Origin: an uncultured Alphaproteobacteria bacterium | GTDB taxonomy: Bacteria > Pseudomonadota > Alphaproteobacteria > RF32 > CAG-239 | DNA: 64,000 nucleotides | NCBI GenBank assembly: GCA_944391705.1 | Contig: CALXUN010000001.1 | Span: 94,714-158,713 of the forward strand | Direction of reading: 5' to 3' | In this document: piece by piece, positions 23,333 to 31,082 of the stretch | How the letters are laid out: each line of letters opens with the position of its first letter | Position numbering within the stretch: the first letter of the stretch is position 1 | Notes under the pieces: generated by a model | Told to the model about the DNA's origin: nothing | The model's database searches: none | The model's input: only the letters and a program-made list of their open reading frames with translations | Made by a program: the position numbers and the translations under genes

Positions 23333-25141
23333 ATGAAAAAAATAACGGTTTTAACTTTTATGTTGTGTTGTTTCTTTTCTAATGCCGATGCGGCCGGTTT
23401 GACGGCATCGGTTGATAAAACAACGGTTCCTTTGGGCGAAGCTTTTGTTTTGACTTTGAGTGCCGATGAAAGCGTCAATGAAATGCCGGATTTGAGTGTT
23501 TTGGAAAAAAACTTTAAGGTATATTCAACGTCCGTATCTCGTCAAAACTATATCATCAACGGAAAATCCGAAGCCTCAACGAACTGGCAAATCGGTTTGA
23601 TAGCTCTCAACCCCGGCAGTCAGGAAATTCCGTCCGTTACCATAGGGAAAGATAAAACAAAGCCTGTACAAATTAATGTTATCAGCACTGCGGCACAAGC
23701 GGCCGCACCGGCGGATGCAACAAATCCGCAATCCGGGGTTTCCGACAAAGATAACACTCAGGTTCAGGCAAAATATAACCTGCGGGCTTTAATCGAAAAT
23801 AAAACACAGCCGCATTATGTACAACAGCAGATAATTTATAAAGTTGTACTAACCGATGACGGAAGTTTTGCAGGCAGTGAGCCCGTTTTTGAAAATGAAA
23901 GTGCCGGCAGCTGGATTATCAGAAGCCTTGGCCGACCACAAACGGTTGTTAAAACAGCCGATAATAAAAAAGTAAGAGAAACAACGTTTACTTATGCCTT
24001 ATTTCCGCAAAAGAGCGGAAAACAAAAAATTCCGGAAGTCTGGCTTAACGGCTATGCGGTTAAACCCGGGACGCGTACGGGATTTGATATTTTTAATCAG
24101 GATATATTTAATTTCAGCATAAACATGCCCTCTTTTTTCGGGATGGATACACCGGTTTCGCTGCGGGTTCCGTCTAAAGAAATCGAAATTTTACCGGTTC
24201 CGGAAAATTATCCCGGCAACTGGTGGCTGCCGGCTACAAAAGTAATTTTGAGTGCCGGATGGCCGGACGGAATACCGCAATTTAAAGCAGGAGAAGCCTT
24301 CCGTCGGGAAATAATTTTGCAAGCTGTCGGTGTGACGGAAAGTCAGTTGCCGGATATCAACCTTCCGCAAACAACAGATTTCCGCCAATATCCGGAAAAA
24401 CCGACGCGCCAATTCGGCATAATCAAAGGAAATCCTGCGGCGGAAGAAAAAATCATTAACGTCTATATTCCTAAAAAAAGCGGAAAAGTGTTGTTGCCGG
24501 AAATAGCCGTGGATTGGTATAATACCCAAAGCGGAACTTTTGAAAAGGCCGTTATTCCGGCTGAAGAAATAGAAGTTGAAGAAGGAGATATGGCTGCCGG
24601 CATAAAAGATACAGAAGACAGCGGATATGCAAAACAGGTAGCGGAGCCGGAGCAAAATAAGCCTTTGGACGGTTTGCAATCGGAAACAAAAGAAAATATT
24701 TTCCAAATAACAGATTCTAAACCGGAAGGAATGTCATATCTGGTATTAATTGCTGTTTTTGCTGCCGGCATGTTAGTCAGCTGGCTTTTGTTTCGCAAAC
24801 ATCCGTCTGACGGTAAACCGCAATGTGAAATGCGGCAATATCCTGAATACTTAATAAAGAAAGCCTATCAAAATGATTTTCGTTCCCTGCGGGACGGACT
24901 GGTTTCCTGGGCAACGGGTTTTTATCCCGAGCACCGGATTGAAAATTTGAAAGATGTTGCTGCGGCTGCCGGGGATTCCCGTTTTGAAGAGCAGATAAAT
25001 ATTATTCTGGCCAAACTTTATAATCCACAGGATGAATCTTTATGGAACCCGAAAATTTTTAGTGATATTTTAAAAGATTTAGTGAAAAATAAAAAAGGGA
25101 CTGCCGGAAAAAATCCGCCGTTGCCGCCATTGTATGGTTAA
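23333..25141 (+). CDS. batD: BatD-like periplasmic protein
   Basis: 602 aa with a signal peptide (1-20, cut after ADA). The large extracytoplasmic part contains repeated beta domains, opening with LTASVDKTTVPLGEAFVLTL, the usual BatD start. A membrane helix follows at about 466-486 (YLVLIAVFAAGMLVSWLLF), and a cytoplasmic helical tail of about 115 residues completes it. BatD is thought to scaffold the Bat complex across the inner membrane. It is the last gene of the operon. No moxR or DUF58 gene accompanies it in the window. Confidence 0.88.
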   Translation: MKKITVLTFMLCCFFSNADAAGLTASVDKTTVPLGEAFVLTLSADESVNEMPDLSVLEKNFKVYSTSVSRQNYIINGKSEASTNWQIGLIALNPGSQEIPSVTIGKDKTKPVQINVISTAAQAAAPADATNPQSGVSDKDNTQVQAKYNLRALIENKTQPHYVQQQIIYKVVLTDDGSFAGSEPVFENESAGSWIIRSLGRPQTVVKTADNKKVRETTFTYALFPQKSGKQKIPEVWLNGYAVKPGTRTGFDIFNQDIFNFSINMPSFFGMDTPVSLRVPSKEIEILPVPENYPGNWWLPATKVILSAGWPDGIPQFKAGEAFRREIILQAVGVTESQLPDINLPQTTDFRQYPEKPTRQFGIIKGNPAAEEKIINVYIPKKSGKVLLPEIAVDWYNTQSGTFEKAVIPAEEIEVEEGDMAAGIKDTEDSGYAKQVAEPEQNKPLDGLQSETKENIFQITDSKPEGMSYLVLIAVFAAGMLVSWLLFRKHPSDGKPQCEMRQYPEYLIKKAYQNDFRSLRDGLVSWATGFYPEHRIENLKDVAAAAGDSRFEEQINIILAKLYNPQDESLWNPKIFSDILKDLVKNKKGTAGKNPPLPPLYG

Positions 25142-25168
25142 AACGGCGAAAAGCTCCGCAGGAAAATA

Positions 25169-25197
25169 TTGCAATCTTGATTTTTATGTGTTCTAAT
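25169..25197 (+). promoter_or_regulatory. Promoter for the SNase-like gene
   Basis: TTGCAA (25169-25174), 17-base spacer, TCTAAT (25192-25197), placed about 20 bases before the ATG at 25225. It follows the batD stop, where no strong terminator hairpin is seen. Confidence 0.55.
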
Positions 25198-25224
25198 AAA
25201 GCAAAACAAGGATAAGGACAAGCT

Positions 25225-26301
25225 ATGTTTTTATTTAAGAAAATTTTTCTGGGGCTGGGGCTTTTGGGTGTTATTTATTTGGGCAGTTCCGGAACACAAA
25301 GCAATAGCCTGTTTATGCAGGGAATGGGTTTCATTGGTCTGATTGTCGGCTTAATTATTTTATATATTTTCGGCCGGATGGTATGGAAAGGGCTTGGTTG
25401 TCTGCCTTCTTTTTTGATATTAACAGCCGTCGTTTTATTTATGATGTATGCACTTGGTATGTTTAACAACGGCTTAGGCGGTATTGGTCAGCAAATTGTA
25501 CAATTTATCGGATATGATTCGGCCAAGTCACAAACAAATTCCGGCAACGCTTCTGTTAAACAGGAAGGGCCCAAGCCTGAATTTTCCGAAGAGTTCCCGA
25601 AGCCGGAAAGCCGGGAACAAATGGCTGCGGAAACTCCTGTTAAGAATACGGCCGGTGTTGATTCTGCCGAAGGCGCAAGCGCAAATTTATTTGGCGGTTC
25701 TCCCTCCCCGGCCGCTGAAGAAGAAAAGGCGGAAAAGGAAAAAACCGGAATTGCCGAAAGCATGATTTCTGCCATTATGGGAGATAAAAAAGAACAGGAA
25801 GAAACAAAGGCTTTTAATCCGAACGATTATCCGGTTATATACAGTTCTGCCCGGGTTATTAACGGGGATACATTGGAAATATACGGTAAATATTTTCAAC
25901 TGTTCGGAGTAGACGCGCCTGAATCAAATCAAACCTGTGCAGACCGCCAGGGGCGCTCGTATAATTGCGGAAGACAAGCCGCCATGTGGCTGAAAAACTG
26001 GATTGGAAACGGTGAGCTGGAATGCCATGTCTTACAGCAGGATACCAAGGGGAATATGGTCGGTACCTGTTCATACGGACCTTATGATCTTGGTGCGGCT
26101 TTGGTTAATGCCGGCTGGGCTGTTGCCTATGTTAAATATACGGATATTTATTATCCATATGAATTGCAGGCACAGCAAAACCGCCGCGGATTATGGCAGG
26201 GAACTTTTTATAAACCGTGGGATTGGCGTAAATTGCAGACAAGAAAAGCCAAAATCAAAGTTATCCGGCCAAAAGAGCGCAAAAAAACGATTTTCAACTA
26301 A
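25225..26301 (+). CDS. Membrane-anchored SNase-fold protein lacking both catalytic arginines
   Basis: 358 aa. Three N-terminal membrane helices (about 6-22, 30-49, 53-74), a long acidic/Pro-rich linker (about 95-200) and a C-terminal staphylococcal-nuclease-like domain (about 204-342). The calcium-site residues are retained: Asp215 in NGDTLEI, and Asp230 and Glu233 in FGVDAPE. The position of catalytic Arg35 is Gln225 (YFQLFGVDAPE) and that of Arg87 is Asn277 (DTKGNMVG). Six Cys occur in the domain, which suggests a periplasmic location. The family normally cleaves DNA/RNA; this member may be inactive and bind nucleic acid or protein instead. It has its own promoter. Confidence 0.85.
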   Translation: MFLFKKIFLGLGLLGVIYLGSSGTQSNSLFMQGMGFIGLIVGLIILYIFGRMVWKGLGCLPSFLILTAVVLFMMYALGMFNNGLGGIGQQIVQFIGYDSAKSQTNSGNASVKQEGPKPEFSEEFPKPESREQMAAETPVKNTAGVDSAEGASANLFGGSPSPAAEEEKAEKEKTGIAESMISAIMGDKKEQEETKAFNPNDYPVIYSSARVINGDTLEIYGKYFQLFGVDAPESNQTCADRQGRSYNCGRQAAMWLKNWIGNGELECHVLQQDTKGNMVGTCSYGPYDLGAALVNAGWAVAYVKYTDIYYPYELQAQQNRRGLWQGTFYKPWDWRKLQTRKAKIKVIRPKERKKTIFN

Positions 26302-26331
26302 ACACACGTGTTGCTGAAAGTGCGGTCGGGC

Positions 26332-26817
26332 ATGAAGTATATATACGACTGTAAAACAGAAAAGGAAACAGAAAAACTTGCGGCGGCGTTATCGCAAATA
26401 ACCCGCGCGGGCGATGTCTGGGCCTTGTTTGGAACCTTAGGCATGGGTAAAAGCGTTTTTGCGCGGGCTTTTATAAAGTCCTTAACAGGAACCGAAGAAG
26501 TTCCCAGCCCGACATTTACGCTGGTACAAACTTATCCGGCAGCTGATTTTGATATTTTTCACTATGATTTATACCGGTTAAAATCACCGGAAGAAATATG
26601 GGAATTAAATATTGAAGAAGCCATATACGGCGGCGTTTGTCTGATTGAGTGGCCGGAAAAAATGGGGGCATATCTGCCAAAAAATATTTTCCGGATGGAA
26701 ATAAAGCTGCTACCGGAAAACGGCCGTCGGATTGAAATACAAGTAGATTCAGTTGAAAAACAAAACCGGATTTTAAAAAGCGAAAGACTGCCGGATGAAC
26801 AAATTCGAAACGAATAA
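26332..26817 (+). CDS. tsaE: tRNA threonylcarbamoyladenosine biosynthesis ATPase
   Basis: P-loop ATPase that activates the TsaB-TsaD complex for t6A37 synthesis. With the ATG at 26332 it has 161 aa, normal for the family; in-frame GTG/TTG codons at 26308-26313 would add eight residues and have no SD. Walker A is FGTLGMGKS (33-41). SPTFTLVQTY and FDIFHYDLYRLKSPEE are the characteristic TsaE motifs, and LIEWPEKM contains the late Glu-Trp pair. Its 3' end overlaps hprK by 23 bases. tsaD lies 8 kb upstream in the same orientation. Confidence 0.93.
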   Translation: MKYIYDCKTEKETEKLAAALSQITRAGDVWALFGTLGMGKSVFARAFIKSLTGTEEVPSPTFTLVQTYPAADFDIFHYDLYRLKSPEEIWELNIEEAIYGGVCLIEWPEKMGAYLPKNIFRMEIKLLPENGRRIEIQVDSVEKQNRILKSERLPDEQIRNE

Positions 26818-27244
26818 ATTTTTTGAAAATATCCACGCCTCCTGTGTTTGCATAAACGGACGGGGCTTGTTGCTGTTAGGCGCCAGCGGCAGTGGAAAAT
26901 CAGACCTGGCTCTGCGTTTGATAGAAAACAAAAAAGCGGTTCTGGTTGCCGATGACAGGGTGGATTTATCAATAACCAAAGGAAAACTTTACGCATCGCC
27001 GCCGGAAATTTTGAAAGGGCTTTTGGAAGTAAGAGGGGTAGGTATTATGACAATACCTTTTTGTTCACAAACAGAAGTCTGTCTGGCCATAAAACTGATG
27101 CCTGATTTTAAAACAGTTGAAAGACTGCCGGAGGAAGAATTTTTTGTTTTTAAAGATATAAAAATTCCGCAGCTGTCATTATACCCTTTTGAAAGTTCGG
27201 CACCGGATAAGATTGTTATAAAATTAAAAGCCTTGCTTGATTAA
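26795..27244 (+). CDS. hprK: Short HPr kinase/phosphorylase-type protein
   Basis: 149 aa, consisting of the C-terminal kinase half only; full-length HprK has about 310 aa. This short form is typical of alphaproteobacteria, where it phosphorylates HPr in a regulatory phosphotransferase system. Walker A is LLGASGSGKS (27-36), VLVADDRVDL holds the metal-binding acidic pair, and LEVRGVGIM is the family signature. It overlaps tsaE by 23 bases. No ptsH, EIIA or two-component genes, its usual partners, are in the window. Confidence 0.88.
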   Translation: MNKFETNKFFENIHASCVCINGRGLLLLGASGSGKSDLALRLIENKKAVLVADDRVDLSITKGKLYASPPEILKGLLEVRGVGIMTIPFCSQTEVCLAIKLMPDFKTVERLPEEEFFVFKDIKIPQLSLYPFESSAPDKIVIKLKALLD

Positions 27245-27282
27245 TAAAAAAAATTGCATAGTATGAAAAAAAGGACATCATC

Positions 27283-28074
27283 ATGCAAAAAAAACGAATA
27301 GAAAATTTTTTAAGAACATTAGGTAAACCGCTGGTTAAATTTATTATCAGCTTGGGAAATCTGGCATCTTTTATCGTTAAATCCCTGTATCACTGTTTTG
27401 CCCCGCCGTATTATCCCAAAATTTTTATCCGTCAGCTTTTGGATATGGGCTTTTATTCTTTACCGGTTGTCGGCCTGACGACCATATTTGCCGGCATGGT
27501 GATTGCTCTGCAAAGCTACTCCGGATTTGCCCGCTTTGGCGCCGAAAGTGCTGTTGCCTCCGTGGTTTTGATTTCCGTAACCCGCGAACTGGCGCCGGTT
27601 TTATCAGCTTTAATGGTTGCCGGCCGCGTTGGCGCGGCAATGGCCGCCGAGATTGGAACCATGCGCGTTACCGAACAAATTGATGCTTTGGTAACATTAT
27701 CGACCAATCCGTTTAAATATTTGGTGGCGCCGCGTTTATGGTCCGGTATGATTGTTTTGCCCCTTTTGGTTTTAATCGGTGATGTTATCGGCATTTTCGG
27801 CGGTTATGTCGTCGGGGTATATAAACTTGGCTTTAATCCTGCAAATTATATTAATTCCACCTTGCAAAACATGGAGGCGATAGATATTGTTTCCGGCTTG
27901 GTTAAAGCCGGCGTTTTCGGTTTTATTATTGCTCTGATGGGCTGCTACAACGGCTATCGTTCCAAAGGCGGAGCGCAGGGAGTTGGTGAAGCAACGACCA
28001 ATGCGGTTGTTTCAGCCTCTATCTTAATTTTGATTTTCAACTATGTTTTAACCGAAGTTTTCTTTTCAAAATAA
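27283..28074 (+). CDS. mlaE: MlaE-type ABC permease for phospholipid transport
   Basis: 263 aa inner-membrane permease of the MlaE/YrbE family, part of a system that moves phospholipids between the membranes. After an amphipathic N-terminus it has about five membrane helices. The signature VTRELAPVLSALMVAGRVGA with the following AAEIGTMRVTEQIDAL is diagnostic. It is followed 12 bases later by the ATPase gene, giving an mlaE-mlaF operon. The substrate-binding MlaD and the periplasmic MlaC are not in the window. Confidence 0.94.
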   Translation: MQKKRIENFLRTLGKPLVKFIISLGNLASFIVKSLYHCFAPPYYPKIFIRQLLDMGFYSLPVVGLTTIFAGMVIALQSYSGFARFGAESAVASVVLISVTRELAPVLSALMVAGRVGAAMAAEIGTMRVTEQIDALVTLSTNPFKYLVAPRLWSGMIVLPLLVLIGDVIGIFGGYVVGVYKLGFNPANYINSTLQNMEAIDIVSGLVKAGVFGFIIALMGCYNGYRSKGGAQGVGEATTNAVVSASILILIFNYVLTEVFFSK

Positions 28075-28086
28075 GGCGGTGGAATA

Positions 28087-28851
28087 ATGGCAGAAGTTAA
28101 AATATCAATACGCAACCTATATAAGGCTTTTGGAAAGAAACAGGTTTTAAATGGCGTTAACCTGGATGTTCGTACCGGAGAATCTCTGGTGGTCATCGGC
28201 GGATCCGGAACCGGAAAATCCGTGTTGATTAAGTGTATTCAGGGGTTATTAACGCCGGATATGGGGTCTATAAAAATTGACGGCAAAGAAATTGTCGGTG
28301 CCCGGGAAAGTTTAAGAAGCGATATTCATAGCAAAATGGGGATGCTGTTTCAGGGCGGGGCACTTTTTGACAGTTTAAGCGTTTGGGAAAATGTGGCTTT
28401 TTCATTGCTGGAAAATCGTAAAACGAACCGGGAAAAAGCCAAAACGGAAGCTGTAAGAGTTTTGCGTCAGGTTGGTTTGGCGCCGGACGTGGCTGATTTG
28501 TCCCCGTCTGAATTATCCGGCGGTATGCAAAAGCGTGTCGGCCTGGCGCGTGCCGTTATAACCCGTCCGGAAATAATCTTTTTTGACGAGCCGACAACAG
28601 GCCTGGATCCGATTATGGCCGATGTTATCAATGACCTGATTATTGAATCTGCCAAAGGGCTTGGTGCAACAACATTAACAATCACACATGATATGGCATC
28701 GGTGCGTAAAATTGCCGACCGGGTGGCCATGCTTTACAAAGGCAAAATCATCTGGCAGGGTACGGTCAAAGAAATGGATAAAACCGATGATCCGTATGTG
28801 CGCCAGTTTATCAACGGATGCTCGCAAGGACCGATAAAAGTGGAAATTTAA
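28087..28851 (+). CDS. mlaF: MlaF-type ABC ATPase
   Basis: 254 aa cytoplasmic ATPase of the phospholipid transporter. Walker A IGGSGTGKS (37-45), Q-loop MLFQGGALFDSL, signature ELSGGMQKRVGLARA, Walker B IIFFDEPTTGLDP and the switch His in TITHDMASVRKIADRV are all present. The SGGMQ signature and the GALFDS segment fit MlaF rather than a generic importer ATPase. It is two bases from radA and may be co-transcribed with it. Confidence 0.95.
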   Translation: MAEVKISIRNLYKAFGKKQVLNGVNLDVRTGESLVVIGGSGTGKSVLIKCIQGLLTPDMGSIKIDGKEIVGARESLRSDIHSKMGMLFQGGALFDSLSVWENVAFSLLENRKTNREKAKTEAVRVLRQVGLAPDVADLSPSELSGGMQKRVGLARAVITRPEIIFFDEPTTGLDPIMADVINDLIIESAKGLGATTLTITHDMASVRKIADRVAMLYKGKIIWQGTVKEMDKTDDPYVRQFINGCSQGPIKVEI

Positions 28852-28853
28852 AA

Positions 28854-30221
28854 ATGTCAAAGAAAAATGCCATAGAATATGTTTGCCGGCAATGCGGCGC
28901 GGTTTATCCCAAGTGGCAGGGCAAATGCGATGCCTGCGGCGAATGGAATACAATTGAAGAAGAAAAGCCAGAGGGCGGCGGTTTTTCGATTCTGCCTAAT
29001 AAGAAAAAAGGAGAAATGATAGAGTTTGTGCCGCTAAGCGGAACGGCACAAAGCTTTAAAAGACTGGCAACAAACATAAAAGAAATTGACCGGGTAACCG
29101 GTGGCGGCTTAGTGCCGGGATCTGCCATTTTGGTCGGCGGCGATCCGGGAATTGGTAAATCAACATTATTATTGCAGGTTTGTGCCGGCGTTGCCGGTTT
29201 ATCACCGGAGTATGACTGCTATTATATTTCCGGTGAAGAAGCCATAGACCAGGTGCGGATTCGTGCTCAAAGGCTCGGACTTGCCGATTCGCCGGTTAAA
29301 CTGGCCAGTACCACCGAAGTTAAAGATATTGTTGCGACATTATCCAAAGCCCGTCCGTCTGTTGTCATCATTGATTCAATCCAGACGATGTATCTTGAAG
29401 AAGTTGAATCCACCCCGGGCAGTGTATCACAGGTTCGCGCCTGCGCTTATGAGCTGATTAAGCTGGCCAAGAAAAAAGGCTTTGTTCTGTTTTTGGTCGG
29501 CCATGTAACCAAGCAGGGGGCGATTGCCGGTCCGCGGGTTTTGGAACACATGGTTGATACGGTTTTATATTTTGAAGGCGAACGCGGGCATCATTTCCGT
29601 ATATTACGTGCGGTTAAAAACCGCTATGGTGCGACCGATGAAATCGGCGTTTTTGAAATGCAGGATAAAGGCCTGGTTGAAGTTGAAAATCCTTCGGCCC
29701 TGTTTTTGGCCGAACGCCAGGGCAATGTTTCCGGCTCCTGTGTTTTTGCCGGTATAGAGGGATCTCGCCCTGTTTTGGTCGAAATTCAGGCTTTGGTCAG
29801 TCCCAGCGGCTATTCCAGTCCCAAACGGGCGGTTGTCGGTTGGGATTCTAACCGCCTGGCGATGATTTTGGCTGTTTTGGAAGCGCGTTGCGGCATGAAT
29901 TTCAGTTCACAGGATGTTTATTTAAATATTGCCGGCGGATTGAAAATTTCTGAACCGGCGGCGGATTTGGCCGTGGCCATGGCGGTTATTTCATCATTAA
30001 CAAACAAACCGCTGCCCTCGGACATGGTCATTTTCGGCGAAATCGGCTTATCAGGTGAAATCCGGGCAGTAAGCCAGCCTAATTTGCGTTTAAAAGAAGC
30101 TTGCAAACTAGGCTTTACCAGCGCTATTGTTCCGCCGGGATCCGGCAAAGATAAAAAAATCGGCACAATGTCTGCTTATGAAATCGGCAATGTCCACCGG
30201 CTTATCAATTGGTTTAATTAG
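28854..30221 (+). CDS. radA: DNA repair protein RadA/Sms
   Basis: Branch-migrating recombination ATPase, 455 aa from the ATG at 28854. In-frame codons upstream lie inside mlaF and are not conserved. The N-terminal zinc finger has Cys11, Cys14, Cys25 and Cys28. Walker A is GGDPGIGKSTL, Walker B VVIIDSIQTM, and the RadA-specific KNRYG motif (usually KNRFG) is followed by EIGVFEM. The C-terminal Lon-protease-like domain (from about 285) ends in IGTMSAYEIGNVHRL. It lies between mlaF and cvpA on a close-packed plus-strand block. Confidence 0.96.
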   Translation: MSKKNAIEYVCRQCGAVYPKWQGKCDACGEWNTIEEEKPEGGGFSILPNKKKGEMIEFVPLSGTAQSFKRLATNIKEIDRVTGGGLVPGSAILVGGDPGIGKSTLLLQVCAGVAGLSPEYDCYYISGEEAIDQVRIRAQRLGLADSPVKLASTTEVKDIVATLSKARPSVVIIDSIQTMYLEEVESTPGSVSQVRACAYELIKLAKKKGFVLFLVGHVTKQGAIAGPRVLEHMVDTVLYFEGERGHHFRILRAVKNRYGATDEIGVFEMQDKGLVEVENPSALFLAERQGNVSGSCVFAGIEGSRPVLVEIQALVSPSGYSSPKRAVVGWDSNRLAMILAVLEARCGMNFSSQDVYLNIAGGLKISEPAADLAVAMAVISSLTNKPLPSDMVIFGEIGLSGEIRAVSQPNLRLKEACKLGFTSAIVPPGSGKDKKIGTMSAYEIGNVHRLINWFN

Positions 30222-30229
30222 GAGAGGAT

Positions 30230-30988
30230 ATGCAGCAGCTTAACAACCTTGACGTCATTATTTTGATTATTACGGCAATTTCGGCATTAATTGCTTTGTG
30301 CCGGGGTTTTATAAAAGAAGTTTTATCAATCGTCGGCTGGGTTCTGGCTGCAATCGTTGTGTTTTATACTTTGCCGGTTTTAACGCCGCTGGCACAAAAA
30401 TATATAGCCAGTTCGTTAATGGCCGGTCTGGTGACCGCATTGCTGGTTTTAATCGTTTTTTACATCATCTGGCTGTTAAGCACCGATAAAATGATAGGCA
30501 AGGTCCGTACCAGCAAACTAAGCGCTCTGGACAGGTTTTTAGGCCTGTTGTTCGGAATTTTGCGTGCCTGTCTGCTTGTTATTTTATTTAACATTTTGAT
30601 GACCTGGATGTTGCCCGAAGAATCTGAATCCGAAATGTTTAAGGAATCACGTTATTTTACATTGGCCGGAAAATTTGCCGAACCGCTTGAGAGCCTTATT
30701 CCGCAATCGACGATTGACTTAATCCGGGATAAAAGCGCCGAAGTCGGCTTAAGCGGAAAATCTGAAGAGAAAAAAGAGCAGGAAAAAGAAGAAGTCAAAG
30801 AGGAAGAAGCAATCACGGAAGAGCAGAAAGCGCAAGAAGAAATTGATGAGCTTTTTGAAAAACTGGCACAGCCCAAAATCGAAAAAATAGCCACGGAAAA
30901 AACAAAAGAAAAGACAGAAGAATTTACCGGCTATAAAGAAGACGAAACCGATAATCTTGACCGTCTGATTGAAACAACCGTAGAATAA
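30230..30988 (+). CDS. CvpA family inner-membrane protein with acidic tail
   Basis: 252 aa. Four membrane helices in the first 130 residues, with the CvpA signature ALCRGFIKEVLSIVGW (22-37) and SALDRFLGLLFGILRACL. CvpA affects colicin V production and envelope homeostasis in enterobacteria; its molecular role is not settled. The C-terminal 90 residues are a Glu/Lys-rich predicted coiled coil that is longer than in most family members. The SD AGGAGAGG precedes the ATG. It ends the plus-strand block at a terminator hairpin. Confidence 0.9.
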   Translation: MQQLNNLDVIILIITAISALIALCRGFIKEVLSIVGWVLAAIVVFYTLPVLTPLAQKYIASSLMAGLVTALLVLIVFYIIWLLSTDKMIGKVRTSKLSALDRFLGLLFGILRACLLVILFNILMTWMLPEESESEMFKESRYFTLAGKFAEPLESLIPQSTIDLIRDKSAEVGLSGKSEEKKEQEKEEVKEEEAITEEQKAQEEIDELFEKLAQPKIEKIATEKTKEKTEEFTGYKEDETDNLDRLIETTVE

Positions 30989-31002
30989 TCAGTTCATTAA
31001 AA

Positions 31003-31035
31003 AAGCAGCCCGCTGATTTAATCAACAGGCTGCTT
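31003..31035. terminator. Terminator between cvpA and the TPR lipoprotein gene
   Basis: Outer stem AAGCAGCC/GGCTGCTT (31003-31010 with 31028-31035) and inner stem TGAT/ATCA around TTA. On the minus strand it is followed by a run of T, so it mainly serves the gene at 31083-32900, and it probably also stops cvpA transcripts. Confidence 0.8.
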
Positions 31036-31082
31036 CAAATATTCAAATATAAAAACAGTTACATCAGAAAAAGTAATAATTG

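Noticed and set aside
26308-26331. GTG/TTG starts upstream of tsaE
   Set aside because: No SD and outside the usual TsaE N-terminus; the ATG at 26332 gives the family length.
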